The position numbers and the translations under genes were made by a program. A DNA stretch of 64,000 nt. Source: an uncultured Flavobacteriaceae bacterium. Lineage in GTDB: Bacteria > Bacteroidota > Bacteroidia > Flavobacteriales > Flavobacteriaceae. The notes under the pieces are model-generated. The model searched no databases, was not told the origin of the DNA, and was given only the letters and a program-made list of their open reading frames with translations. Where the stretch lies: assembly GCA_947494715.1 (NCBI GenBank), contig CANLWG010000003.1, forward strand, positions 62,001 through 126,000, in the 5' to 3' direction. This document shows, piece by piece, positions 38,343 to 46,676 of the stretch (position 1 is its first letter; every line of letters begins with the position of its first letter).

Positions 38343-39065
38343 ATGAAAAAATTAACAACGCTTATCGCGCTCACGTTATGTATTATGATGACCTATGCCC
38401 AACGTGGCAAAAAAGTTAAAGGGAATGGCCATGTCGTGACGGTTGAAAGAACTACAGATACATATGACGGCATTTCCGCTAGTGGATTTTATGATATTCA
38501 GCTAATCGATGGTGCAGAAGGGGAACTAACGCTCGAGGGGGAGGAAAATATCCTGGATAATATCGAAACCGAGGTCAAGAGAGGTACTTTGGTTATCAGA
38601 TCAAAGGATAACAAGCACCTGATTCCTTCTCGTGGCGAAGGCGTTTTTATAACAGTTTCTGTTGATGAAATCGATAAAATCCGCCTATCGGGATCTGGAG
38701 ATTTTATCGGAAAGAAGACACTCAGAACCCATGATATGGATATTCAAGTATCGGGCGCAAAGCATATCGATTTAACAATCGATGCAACCGATATTACAAT
38801 CGCAACATCAGGCTCTAGCAATATTGACTTAAAAGGGAATAGCGAAGAGCTTAGAATACGGTCTTCTGGCTCTTCCAATGTAAAGGCCTATGGATTGGAA
38901 GTAGATGACGCAACATTGGAACTCTCCGGTTCCTCCGATGTTGAGGTGACGGTAAACGAAACGTTGACATCTAGAGTTTCCGGGTCCGGGAATATCCAAT
39001 ATCGAGGCAATCCCGATAAAGTATTTAATCAAATTTCCGGGTCGGGATCGGTATCGAAGAATTAA
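38343..39065 (+). CDS. Exported DUF2807 (GIN-domain) beta-helix protein
   Basis: A 240-residue predicted exported protein. The signal peptide MKKLTTLIALTLCIMMTYA is followed by Q-R. The mature part carries the DUF2807 pattern: FDGIS-like TYDGISASGFYDIQLIDG at about 40-57, then repeated S-G-S/SGSG turns (LSGSGDF, SGSSNIDL, SGSSNVKA, SGSSDVEV, SGSGNIQY, SGSGSV) spaced about 20-25 residues apart. This suggests a right-handed beta-helix made of short coils. Such proteins are common at the Bacteroidota cell surface or periplasm; their function is unsettled. It stands between copies 15 and 16 on the same strand, so it is probably co-expressed with the permeases. No lipobox was seen. Confidence 0.85.
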   Translation: MKKLTTLIALTLCIMMTYAQRGKKVKGNGHVVTVERTTDTYDGISASGFYDIQLIDGAEGELTLEGEENILDNIETEVKRGTLVIRSKDNKHLIPSRGEGVFITVSVDEIDKIRLSGSGDFIGKKTLRTHDMDIQVSGAKHIDLTIDATDITIATSGSSNIDLKGNSEELRIRSSGSSNVKAYGLEVDDATLELSGSSDVEVTVNETLTSRVSGSGNIQYRGNPDKVFNQISGSGSVSKN

Positions 39066-39246
39066 AGGAAAGTTTACCTCCCTTCTAAAAGTCACATCTG
39101 GCATGTCCTGACAGTACATGTCCAAATCGAATGGAAGGGAAGAAAAATTCAATGACCATTGGGGTAGGAAGGAGCAAAACCAAATGTTGAGTACATGATG
39201 AAACTGCCCCGGTGGTTATTTGGCCCGCACAAGAAAATAACGAATT

Positions 39247-41667
39247 ATGCTAAAACACAATCTAAAACTATTTTTCAGGAACATAGGAAAGCATAAAAGC
39301 ACTTTTTTGATCAATGTTGTGGGCATGTCCACGGGACTTGTTTGTGCTTTGTTCATCACCCTTTGGGTATTGGATGAACTAAGCGTGGACCGGTTTCATG
39401 AAAAGGGTGATCGATTGGTCCAAATATTACAAAACTTGCCTACCCCTAATGGTATAGAAACCGATGAGGCAACGCAAGGGCCTTTGGCCAGTTCGCTCCT
39501 CGACGAGTTTCCCGAAGTGGTACAATCGGCTACTGTTCTGGATAATGCGTGGTTCGAAGGCGAAAAGTTTTTGTTGTCCGATGGAGGTAATCGGTTTTTC
39601 AACTCCGTGAATCAGTTTGTCGGCAAAGACTATTTTAACATGTTTACGTTTCCCCTGCTCTACGGAAATCCAGCGGAAGTACTTGCCCATACCAACTCGG
39701 TGGTCATTTCGGAAGAAATGGCCGAAAAGTTATTTAAAACTACAAATGCGGTAGGTAAAACATTGGAATGGTTGCATGATGAATATGGAGGCTCCTATAC
39801 GGTTTCCGGAGTTTTTAAGAAATTGCCCAAAAACTCCTCGGCACAATTTGATGCCGTGTTCAATATGGAGGTCTTTATTGCACAGAATGAGGATTTAAGG
39901 GATTGGCGCGATAGCGATGCAAAGACTTATGTTCTGCTCAAGCCAAACACGGATTTCATGGCATTCAATACCAAAATCAAAAATTTTCTAAAGACCAGGA
40001 ACGAAAATTTTCCGGAAACCTATCTGGCACAACGCTATTCCGAAAAGTATTTGCATGGCAATTACGAAAATGGTGTGGTTGCTGGCGGAAGAATCCAATA
40101 TGTTCGTTTGTTTTCCTTGATTGCCCTTTTGATATTGATCATTGCCTGTGTCAACTTTATCAATATGGCTACGGCTAAGGCTTCGACCCGTATAAAGGAA
40201 ATCGGCGTAAAAAAATCGGTAGGAGCCAAACGAAAAAGTTTAATGCTTCAATTTGTAATGGAATCGATTATGATGGTAACGGTCGCCATTCTAATAGCAT
40301 TGTTTATCGTTAAATTACTGTTGCCTCAGTTTAATGGTATTTCTGGAAAAGAACTGACCCTGTCTTTTGACCCCAACCTGATATTGGGCATAGTGTTTAT
40401 TACCCTGATAACAGGTATCGCGGCTGGGGCATATCCTGCACTATATCTATCCGGTCTTTCAGTACTGAATGGACTTAAAGGGCAGTTGCTCAAAAGTTTT
40501 GGCGGCAATTTTGCCCGAAAAGGCCTGGTCATATTCCAATTTGTGACATCGGTAATCCTCATTGTATCCGTCGTAATCGTTTACAAACAGATGGATTTTA
40601 TCCAAGACAAAAATTTGGGATTTAATCGTAATAATGTTATTTGGTTCTCATCAGGTGTAATGGGAGCGGACACCGGCAAGGCCGAAGATGTTAAGGAGAT
40701 GGGTACGACCGATATCGAGAACTTTGTACAACTGCTGAGAAATACACCCGGTGTCGTTAACGCCTCCAATTTTAGGCATACGATGATGGCCGATTTCGGG
40801 ACCACTACAGGACTCGATTGGTCAGGAAAGGATACGGAGCAAGATGCGCTTTTTGCTCAAATTGCCGGAGGGTATGATTTTATAGAGACACTACAAATGG
40901 AATTGAAGGAGGGAAGAACGTACTCCAAGAAATTTAAAACAGAAAAGGAAAAAATCATTTTTAATGAGGCGGCCATTGCCCAAATGGGCATGAAAGACCC
41001 GATTGGAAAAGTCATTAATCTTTGGGGAGAGGATCGAGAGATAATCGGAGTAGTAAAGGATTTTCATATCGACAAATTGTATAAAAAAGTCTTGCCCGTA
41101 TTTATGACTTTGAGCGATACCGGATTTGCTTCCAACATTATGGTACGAATGGAACCTGGAACAACAACCGCAACCGTAGGGCGCATAAAGCAGGTGTATC
41201 AGGACTATTTTCTTTCGGAGATGCCTTTTGAGTTCAATTTTTTGGATGATAATTATCAGTCACTTTATGAATCGGAAAAGCGGGTGGCGGCCCTATCCAA
41301 ATATTTTGCAGGTCTGGCCATATTAATCTCTTGTTTGGGGCTTTTCGGTCTGGCCATTTTTACCTCGGAACGAAGAAAAAAGGAAATCAGTATCCGTAAG
41401 GTGTTAGGGCAAAGTGCCGCACAGGTAACGGTTATGCTTTCCAGTGAATTTGCCAAGTTGGTCCTAATATCCGTTATCATTGGCCTTCCAATGGCCTATC
41501 TATTGGCCAAAAATTGGCTTTCAGGTTTTGCCTATCGTATTCCGTTGCAGCTATGGTATTTCTTGGGTGCTGGGATTGTTGCACTTGCCATAGCCATGCT
41601 TACTGTAGGCTCGCAGGCAATACGGGCCGCAAATAATAATCCCGTGGATGGATTAAGGGACGAATGA
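39247..41667 (+). CDS. FtsX/MacB-like ABC permease, array copy 16
   Basis: An 806-residue permease and first member of a tight clade (copies 16, 18, 19, 20, 21) with the opening MLKxxLxLFFRNIxKxKSTFLIN and helix 1 GxSTGLxxxLxI. The coupling helices are STRIKEIGVKKSVGAKRKSL (about 313-332) and RRKKEISIRKVLGQSAAQV (about 709-727), the clade's VKK/LGQS pair. INFINMATAKA replaces INFMNLSTARA. The tail is NPVDGLRDE. A 44-nt stretch at 41524-41567 is identical to one in copy 19 (48885-48928). The 181-nt gap upstream holds no convincing promoter. Confidence 0.92.
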   Translation: MLKHNLKLFFRNIGKHKSTFLINVVGMSTGLVCALFITLWVLDELSVDRFHEKGDRLVQILQNLPTPNGIETDEATQGPLASSLLDEFPEVVQSATVLDNAWFEGEKFLLSDGGNRFFNSVNQFVGKDYFNMFTFPLLYGNPAEVLAHTNSVVISEEMAEKLFKTTNAVGKTLEWLHDEYGGSYTVSGVFKKLPKNSSAQFDAVFNMEVFIAQNEDLRDWRDSDAKTYVLLKPNTDFMAFNTKIKNFLKTRNENFPETYLAQRYSEKYLHGNYENGVVAGGRIQYVRLFSLIALLILIIACVNFINMATAKASTRIKEIGVKKSVGAKRKSLMLQFVMESIMMVTVAILIALFIVKLLLPQFNGISGKELTLSFDPNLILGIVFITLITGIAAGAYPALYLSGLSVLNGLKGQLLKSFGGNFARKGLVIFQFVTSVILIVSVVIVYKQMDFIQDKNLGFNRNNVIWFSSGVMGADTGKAEDVKEMGTTDIENFVQLLRNTPGVVNASNFRHTMMADFGTTTGLDWSGKDTEQDALFAQIAGGYDFIETLQMELKEGRTYSKKFKTEKEKIIFNEAAIAQMGMKDPIGKVINLWGEDREIIGVVKDFHIDKLYKKVLPVFMTLSDTGFASNIMVRMEPGTTTATVGRIKQVYQDYFLSEMPFEFNFLDDNYQSLYESEKRVAALSKYFAGLAILISCLGLFGLAIFTSERRKKEISIRKVLGQSAAQVTVMLSSEFAKLVLISVIIGLPMAYLLAKNWLSGFAYRIPLQLWYFLGAGIVALAIAMLTVGSQAIRAANNNPVDGLRDE

Positions 41668-41729
41668 AAAAATAATGAACAGTTGCTGGTTCAAGATCAT
41701 TGGAGTTTCAGTACAGAAAAAGAAATACT

Positions 41730-44186
41730 ATGGTTATCAACTATCTTAAAGTCGCTTGGCGAAATTTCACAAAGTACAAAGGATATGCGGTTTTAAACAT
41801 ATCAGGTCTTGCTATAGGTCTAGCAGCGGTTATTCTGGTCTTTTTATATATCCAGGACGAAAATAGTTATGATACCATGCATCCTGATTCCGATACGCTA
41901 TTTGGCATTGGAGAGACCTTTATCGACGACAACGGGGAAAAGTTTGATATACCCGTTGTCCCCTCGGGATGGGCACAGCTACTTAAGGAAAGGGTTCCCG
42001 GTGTTGTTGGGACATCTCATGTGCTGCTGTATGGATATCCGCATTCTGTCCGTAATCCCGAAGATGATAAAACAATACTTACCCAAGATGGGGAAATTTT
42101 CATGGTGGATCAGTCATTTTCCGAAATGCTTTATTTCCCTTTAGTCCATGGAAATCGCGAAAAAGTCTTTGAGCGACCCAATAGTATTGTTTTGTCCGAA
42201 AAGGCTGCAAATATTCTATTTGGATCTACAGATGTTGTCGGTCAGATCCTGGAAATTAAGAATATTTTCGTTTCACAGGAATATGCAAATCTAATCGTTA
42301 CAGGTGTGGTACAGGATTACCCCTCCAATTCCCATATACGGCCTGACTATTTGATATCTAAAAAGTTTTTGAACACTTCTTCAAGTTTTCAGGAAATGAT
42401 AGGGATTCCCATAGCGGATTATTTTTCAAGTATTGACGGGTTTCAAATGCCAACCTACCTACGGATCGAGAAAGGAGCCAATATTGATTTAATAGAAACC
42501 GAATTTGAACGTTTACTGGTTGAAAATCTGCAGGAGAAGGCCAAGCAACATGACCCCTTCTTTCAAAAAATTACTGGCTTCCATTTTGATAAGAAGGTAA
42601 ATTGGTCTGGATGGAAAAGTGCCGCCAATTCCGATTTTATTATCGTTCTTGGTTTTATAGGCTTTATCATCCTACTAATTGCCAGTATCAATTATATGAA
42701 TCTTGCAACTGCGAGATCTATGAAAAGATCAAAGGAAGTTGGGGTCAGAAAGTCATTGGGAAGCAGTCGTTCCAGTCTTATATTCCAATTTTTTCAGGAG
42801 TCTTTGCTTACCTCATTTTTGGGCCTATTGATTGCGTTGGCATTGGTAGCTCTAATGCTTCCCGCATTCAATCATCTTGCCGATAAGACCTATACCATAG
42901 CTTCTTTTTTTCAAATAGAGATACTTGTTGGGCTGGTATCCATATGGTTGGTAATGGCCTTTATTGCTGGCAGTTATCCTGCCGTGGTCCTTTCCGGTTT
43001 TAAACCTATACAGGTATTAAAGGGCGGGCTGACCATTGGCAAGGGGCATTCTCGTCTTAGAAAGGCATTGGTCCTTTCACAGCTTACCATATCGGTGCTG
43101 TTGTTAATTTGTACGGGCATTATTCTTCAGCAAATGAATATGCTTCAAAGCTCCAAACTGTATGATAGTGCCAATCAAGTGGTATCCATACGATACGGAG
43201 GGGGCATAGCGCCTATTGAAGACTATAACACCTTGAAGAATGAAATATTAAGAGATCCGGATATTGAGGAAGTGACCTTATCTGTCCACCTACCCCAAAG
43301 ATGGGGGCCTTGGCAAGCTTCATTTGAACTTCCGGAAATCAGCGGAGAACAGAAATACGATTGGATTCAATTGCCCGGAGACTATGACTTCCCGGAAGTA
43401 TTTGATTTGGAATTTCTTGCTGGCAGAAGCTTTAGGACCGGAAGTCCGGCTGATTCCAGTAATGTTATTCTTAATGAGACCGCAGTTCGTAGTCTGGATA
43501 TGACTCCCAATGAGATATTGGGTCAATCAATAAAGGATGTCGCTACCGATATTCAAGGTACGGTGATAGGGGTTGTCAAGGATTTTTCGTTTGAGTCCAT
43601 ACGTACCCATATTAAACCGATGGCCATACAGGGCAAACCACAAGAGGAAGATCAAATTTTGTATGTAAAGATTCCAGTAACCAAATTGGGGGAAAAATTG
43701 ATGATGTTGGAAGGGGTATGGAAAAAAATATTGCCCGGAGTAGGATTTGATTATTGGTTCCTAAGTGAGGAGTTTGGGCGTATGTATGCTACGGAGCGGA
43801 AAATGTCCGATCTTATTTGGTTCTTTTCGGTGTTGGCCATATTTATAGCCTGTTTGGGGCTTTACGGCTTGGCCTCTTATATGGCCGAACAAAGGACCAA
43901 AGAGATAGGAGTTCGAAAAATATTAGGGGCCAGTGTTCCCCAAATACTTGTATTACTGGTTTCCGACTTTGTGAAATTGGTAGTAATCTCATGTCTTGTG
44001 GCCTTTCCTATAGGGTATTGGGTCATGAACAATTGGCTTCAAAACTTTGCGTATAAAATCAATATTGGCTGGGAGATTTTCGCCATTTCCCTTACGGTAA
44101 TCTTGGGGCTTACCCTGCTTACCATATCCTATGAAAGTATTAGGGCTTCTATTGAAAAGCCTACAAAATCATTGCGATATGAGTAA
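41730..44186 (+). CDS. FtsX/MacB-like ABC permease, array copy 17
   Basis: An 818-residue permease from the ATG at 41730 (MVINYLKVAWRNFTKYKGY). The in-frame ATG at 41700 adds ten residues outside the family pattern and is less likely. It is an AWRN-type copy inserted in the middle of the FFRN clade (copies 16 and 18-21). Its first periplasmic domain is about 20 residues longer than most and unlike the neighbours. The coupling helices are MKRSKEVGVRKSLGSSRSSL (about 331-350) and QRTKEIGVRKILGASVPQI (about 720-738). The tail is unusual: EKPTKSLRYE. The flanking gaps (62 and 73 nt) are AT-rich with no clear signals. Confidence 0.92.
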   Translation: MVINYLKVAWRNFTKYKGYAVLNISGLAIGLAAVILVFLYIQDENSYDTMHPDSDTLFGIGETFIDDNGEKFDIPVVPSGWAQLLKERVPGVVGTSHVLLYGYPHSVRNPEDDKTILTQDGEIFMVDQSFSEMLYFPLVHGNREKVFERPNSIVLSEKAANILFGSTDVVGQILEIKNIFVSQEYANLIVTGVVQDYPSNSHIRPDYLISKKFLNTSSSFQEMIGIPIADYFSSIDGFQMPTYLRIEKGANIDLIETEFERLLVENLQEKAKQHDPFFQKITGFHFDKKVNWSGWKSAANSDFIIVLGFIGFIILLIASINYMNLATARSMKRSKEVGVRKSLGSSRSSLIFQFFQESLLTSFLGLLIALALVALMLPAFNHLADKTYTIASFFQIEILVGLVSIWLVMAFIAGSYPAVVLSGFKPIQVLKGGLTIGKGHSRLRKALVLSQLTISVLLLICTGIILQQMNMLQSSKLYDSANQVVSIRYGGGIAPIEDYNTLKNEILRDPDIEEVTLSVHLPQRWGPWQASFELPEISGEQKYDWIQLPGDYDFPEVFDLEFLAGRSFRTGSPADSSNVILNETAVRSLDMTPNEILGQSIKDVATDIQGTVIGVVKDFSFESIRTHIKPMAIQGKPQEEDQILYVKIPVTKLGEKLMMLEGVWKKILPGVGFDYWFLSEEFGRMYATERKMSDLIWFFSVLAIFIACLGLYGLASYMAEQRTKEIGVRKILGASVPQILVLLVSDFVKLVVISCLVAFPIGYWVMNNWLQNFAYKINIGWEIFAISLTVILGLTLLTISYESIRASIEKPTKSLRYE

Positions 44187-44259
44187 AAATAGAATAGTTC
44201 TTGTTGAAATTTCACAATTGATATAAGAATTGAAAATTGTTAACTAAAAAATTAGAAGG

Positions 44260-46635
44260 ATGCTAAAACACAACATCTTACTCTACTTGCGGAACATCAA
44301 AAAACACAAAGGCAGTTTTTTGATCAATCTGGTCGGATTATCTACCGGTTTGGCCTGTGCCTTTTTGGTATATCTATGGGTCTCCGACGAAATGGCGATG
44401 GACAAATTTCATGAACACGATGCCCGTTTGTTTCAAGTAATGCGCAATGTCCCCAACGGCCAAGGAGAGGTTGCTACCCATACCTCCAACTCAAGCCTAA
44501 TGCTCACGGCCTTACAACAGGAATTTCCTGAGGTAGAAAGGGCCACTGCCGTTTTTGGGCTGGAAACAAATGCCATGCTCGAAAGTGATGAAAAAAAACT
44601 TAGCGCCATAGGGAATATGGTAAGCGAGGATTATTTCAACATGTTCTCGTATCCCCTGCTCTTGGGTAATAAGGACAATGTTTTAGAGGAGGCCGGCACT
44701 GTGGTGATTTCATCAACACTCGCCCATAGTTTTTTTGGGGAAGGTACCGATCCCATAGGCAAAACATTGACCGTAAAACATGGCGAGGAAGAGATTGAGG
44801 ACGTTTTTACGGTATCCGGTGTTTTTAAAATTCCCGCCAATTCTTCACAGCAATTTGATTTTGTTTTGCCCTATAAAAAGTTTTTGGAATTACGGAATCC
44901 CAAATACATCCATTGGGGCAGTAACAGTTCCAGCATGTATGCACTGCTCAAACCCGGGGTAGATATTATCAATTTCAATAAAAAAATTGCTGGTTTTATA
45001 AAAACCAAGGATGAAAACAACAGAGCGACGGTATTCTTGAGCCGTTATTCGGACAATTATTTAAAGGGGCGTTTTGAAAACGGAAAACAGGCTGGGGGCA
45101 GGATCAGCTATGTGTTCTTGTTTTCTCTGATAGCTCTTTTTGTATTAATGATTGCCTGTATCAACTTTATGAATTTGTCCACGGCAAGGGCATCAAGACG
45201 ATTGAAGGAAGTAGGGATAAAGAAGGCAGTGGGGGCCAGTAGAAAGTCATTGATTCTTCAATTTATGATAGAGTCCCTATTACTTTCGTTTTTTTCATTG
45301 ATATGTGCGGTGGTACTGGCAATCTACCTACTCCCTTGGTTCAACACAATTACGAACAAGGATCTCAGCTTCGTTTTGGAACCGCATATTCTTATGGGTA
45401 TTATAGGGATAACTTTGCTTACCGGATTGATTTCCGGAAGTTACCCCGCGCTATATCTATCCAAGTTTAATCCGGTTAAGGTATTGAAAGGTAAGATAAA
45501 CACCTCTTTTGGTGAACTCTTATTGCGTAAAGGTTTGGTCATCTTCCAGTTTGGTATCTCCATTTTGTTGATTGTGGCCGTTAGTATTATCTATAGGCAG
45601 CTGGAGTTTATCCAATCCAAAAATTTGGGTTACGATAAGGACAATGTACTTGTCTTTGAGCGTCAGGACGGCCTGCTAAATAACATGGAGGTCTTTCTTG
45701 AGGAAGCCAAACAATTGCCGGGGGTAGTAAATGCCTCTTTTATGATGGGCAGTATGACCAATTTTGACAATTCCTCCAGAGGGCACTCATGGCCTGGACA
45801 GATCGAGGAATCAAAAGGGCTCACATTTTGGCATTCCCATGTAGGTCCCGATTTCATTGAAACCATGGGCATTGAAATGAAGGAGGGAAGATCATATGTC
45901 AATGAAAAACCCAATAACGAATCAAAGATTATACTCAATGAGACTGCGGTTAAATTAATGGGTTTAGAGGATCCTGTGGGAAAGGTAATAGATATGCGTG
46001 GGCCCAACAGGGAAATCATTGGCGTAGTAAAGGATTTCAACATCCAATCGCTGTATGATGAGATTAAGCCCATGACGCTACTTTGCAGAACGGAATGGGT
46101 GAGCAACCTTGTGGTAAAAATAAAAGCAGGGGAAGAACAAATCGCCATTGATGGGCTAAACAAGTTATTTACTGAATTCAGTCCTGGACTCGCTTTTGAT
46201 TTTCGGTTTTTGGACAACCAATATCAGGCCCTGTATGTCTCCGAACAAAGGGTAGCCACGTTATCGAAATACTTTGCCGGTCTGGCCATTCTAATCTCTT
46301 GTTTGGGCCTTTTTGGATTGGCAACGTTTACCGCCGAACGTCGGCGAAAGGAAATTGGCATCCGCAAAGTATTGGGTCAAACCGCGGCGCAGGTTATGGT
46401 AATGCTATCCAGTGAATTTGCCAAGCTTGTAATCATTGCAATTTTGATCGCTTTGCCCATTGCCTATTTATTGGCCCAAAATTGGCTGTCCGGCTTTGCC
46501 TATCGTATTCCGTTACACGTATGGCATTTCTTGGGCGCAGGTGCCTTGGCGTTATTGGTGGCCCTATTTACGGTCGGGAGCCAAGCTGTAGGGGCTGCAA
46601 ATCGAAATCCAGTGAATTCCTTGCGAGAGGAGTAA
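44260..46635 (+). CDS. FtsX/MacB-like ABC permease, array copy 18
   Basis: A 791-residue FFRN-clade permease (MLKHNILLYLRNIKKHKGS). Helix 1 is LVGLSTGLACAFLVYLWV. The coupling helices are SRRLKEVGIKKAVGASRKSL (about 312-331) and RRRKEIGIRKVLGQTAAQV (about 694-712). Here EIG is kept where its siblings have EIS. Periplasmic domain 1 includes a short acidic insertion (HGEEEIEDVFTVSGVF). The second domain opens with a Met-rich stretch (SFMMGSMTN). The tail is NPVNSLREE, identical to copy 19. A CCCGATA palindrome lies between it and copy 19. Confidence 0.92.
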   Translation: MLKHNILLYLRNIKKHKGSFLINLVGLSTGLACAFLVYLWVSDEMAMDKFHEHDARLFQVMRNVPNGQGEVATHTSNSSLMLTALQQEFPEVERATAVFGLETNAMLESDEKKLSAIGNMVSEDYFNMFSYPLLLGNKDNVLEEAGTVVISSTLAHSFFGEGTDPIGKTLTVKHGEEEIEDVFTVSGVFKIPANSSQQFDFVLPYKKFLELRNPKYIHWGSNSSSMYALLKPGVDIINFNKKIAGFIKTKDENNRATVFLSRYSDNYLKGRFENGKQAGGRISYVFLFSLIALFVLMIACINFMNLSTARASRRLKEVGIKKAVGASRKSLILQFMIESLLLSFFSLICAVVLAIYLLPWFNTITNKDLSFVLEPHILMGIIGITLLTGLISGSYPALYLSKFNPVKVLKGKINTSFGELLLRKGLVIFQFGISILLIVAVSIIYRQLEFIQSKNLGYDKDNVLVFERQDGLLNNMEVFLEEAKQLPGVVNASFMMGSMTNFDNSSRGHSWPGQIEESKGLTFWHSHVGPDFIETMGIEMKEGRSYVNEKPNNESKIILNETAVKLMGLEDPVGKVIDMRGPNREIIGVVKDFNIQSLYDEIKPMTLLCRTEWVSNLVVKIKAGEEQIAIDGLNKLFTEFSPGLAFDFRFLDNQYQALYVSEQRVATLSKYFAGLAILISCLGLFGLATFTAERRRKEIGIRKVLGQTAAQVMVMLSSEFAKLVIIAILIALPIAYLLAQNWLSGFAYRIPLHVWHFLGAGALALLVALFTVGSQAVGAANRNPVNSLREE

Positions 46636-46636
46636 C

Positions 46637-46652
46637 CCCGATAACTATCGGG
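46637..46652. repeat. CCCGATA-AC-TATCGGG palindrome
   Basis: A perfect 7-bp-arm hairpin with a 2-nt centre directly after the stop codon of copy 18. There is no T-run behind it, so it is not a standard terminator. It may be a dispersed extragenic palindrome or an mRNA-stabilising hairpin. Confidence 0.65.
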
Positions 46653-46676
46653 ACATCAATCAAAAATTAAGAAATC

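Noticed and set aside
39100-39134. TGGCATGTCC and TGTCCAAATCGA in the gap before copy 16 as a third regulatory site
   Set aside because: Only one half-site is recognisable, no symmetric partner is present, and there is no TGGCAT box at the expected downstream distance.
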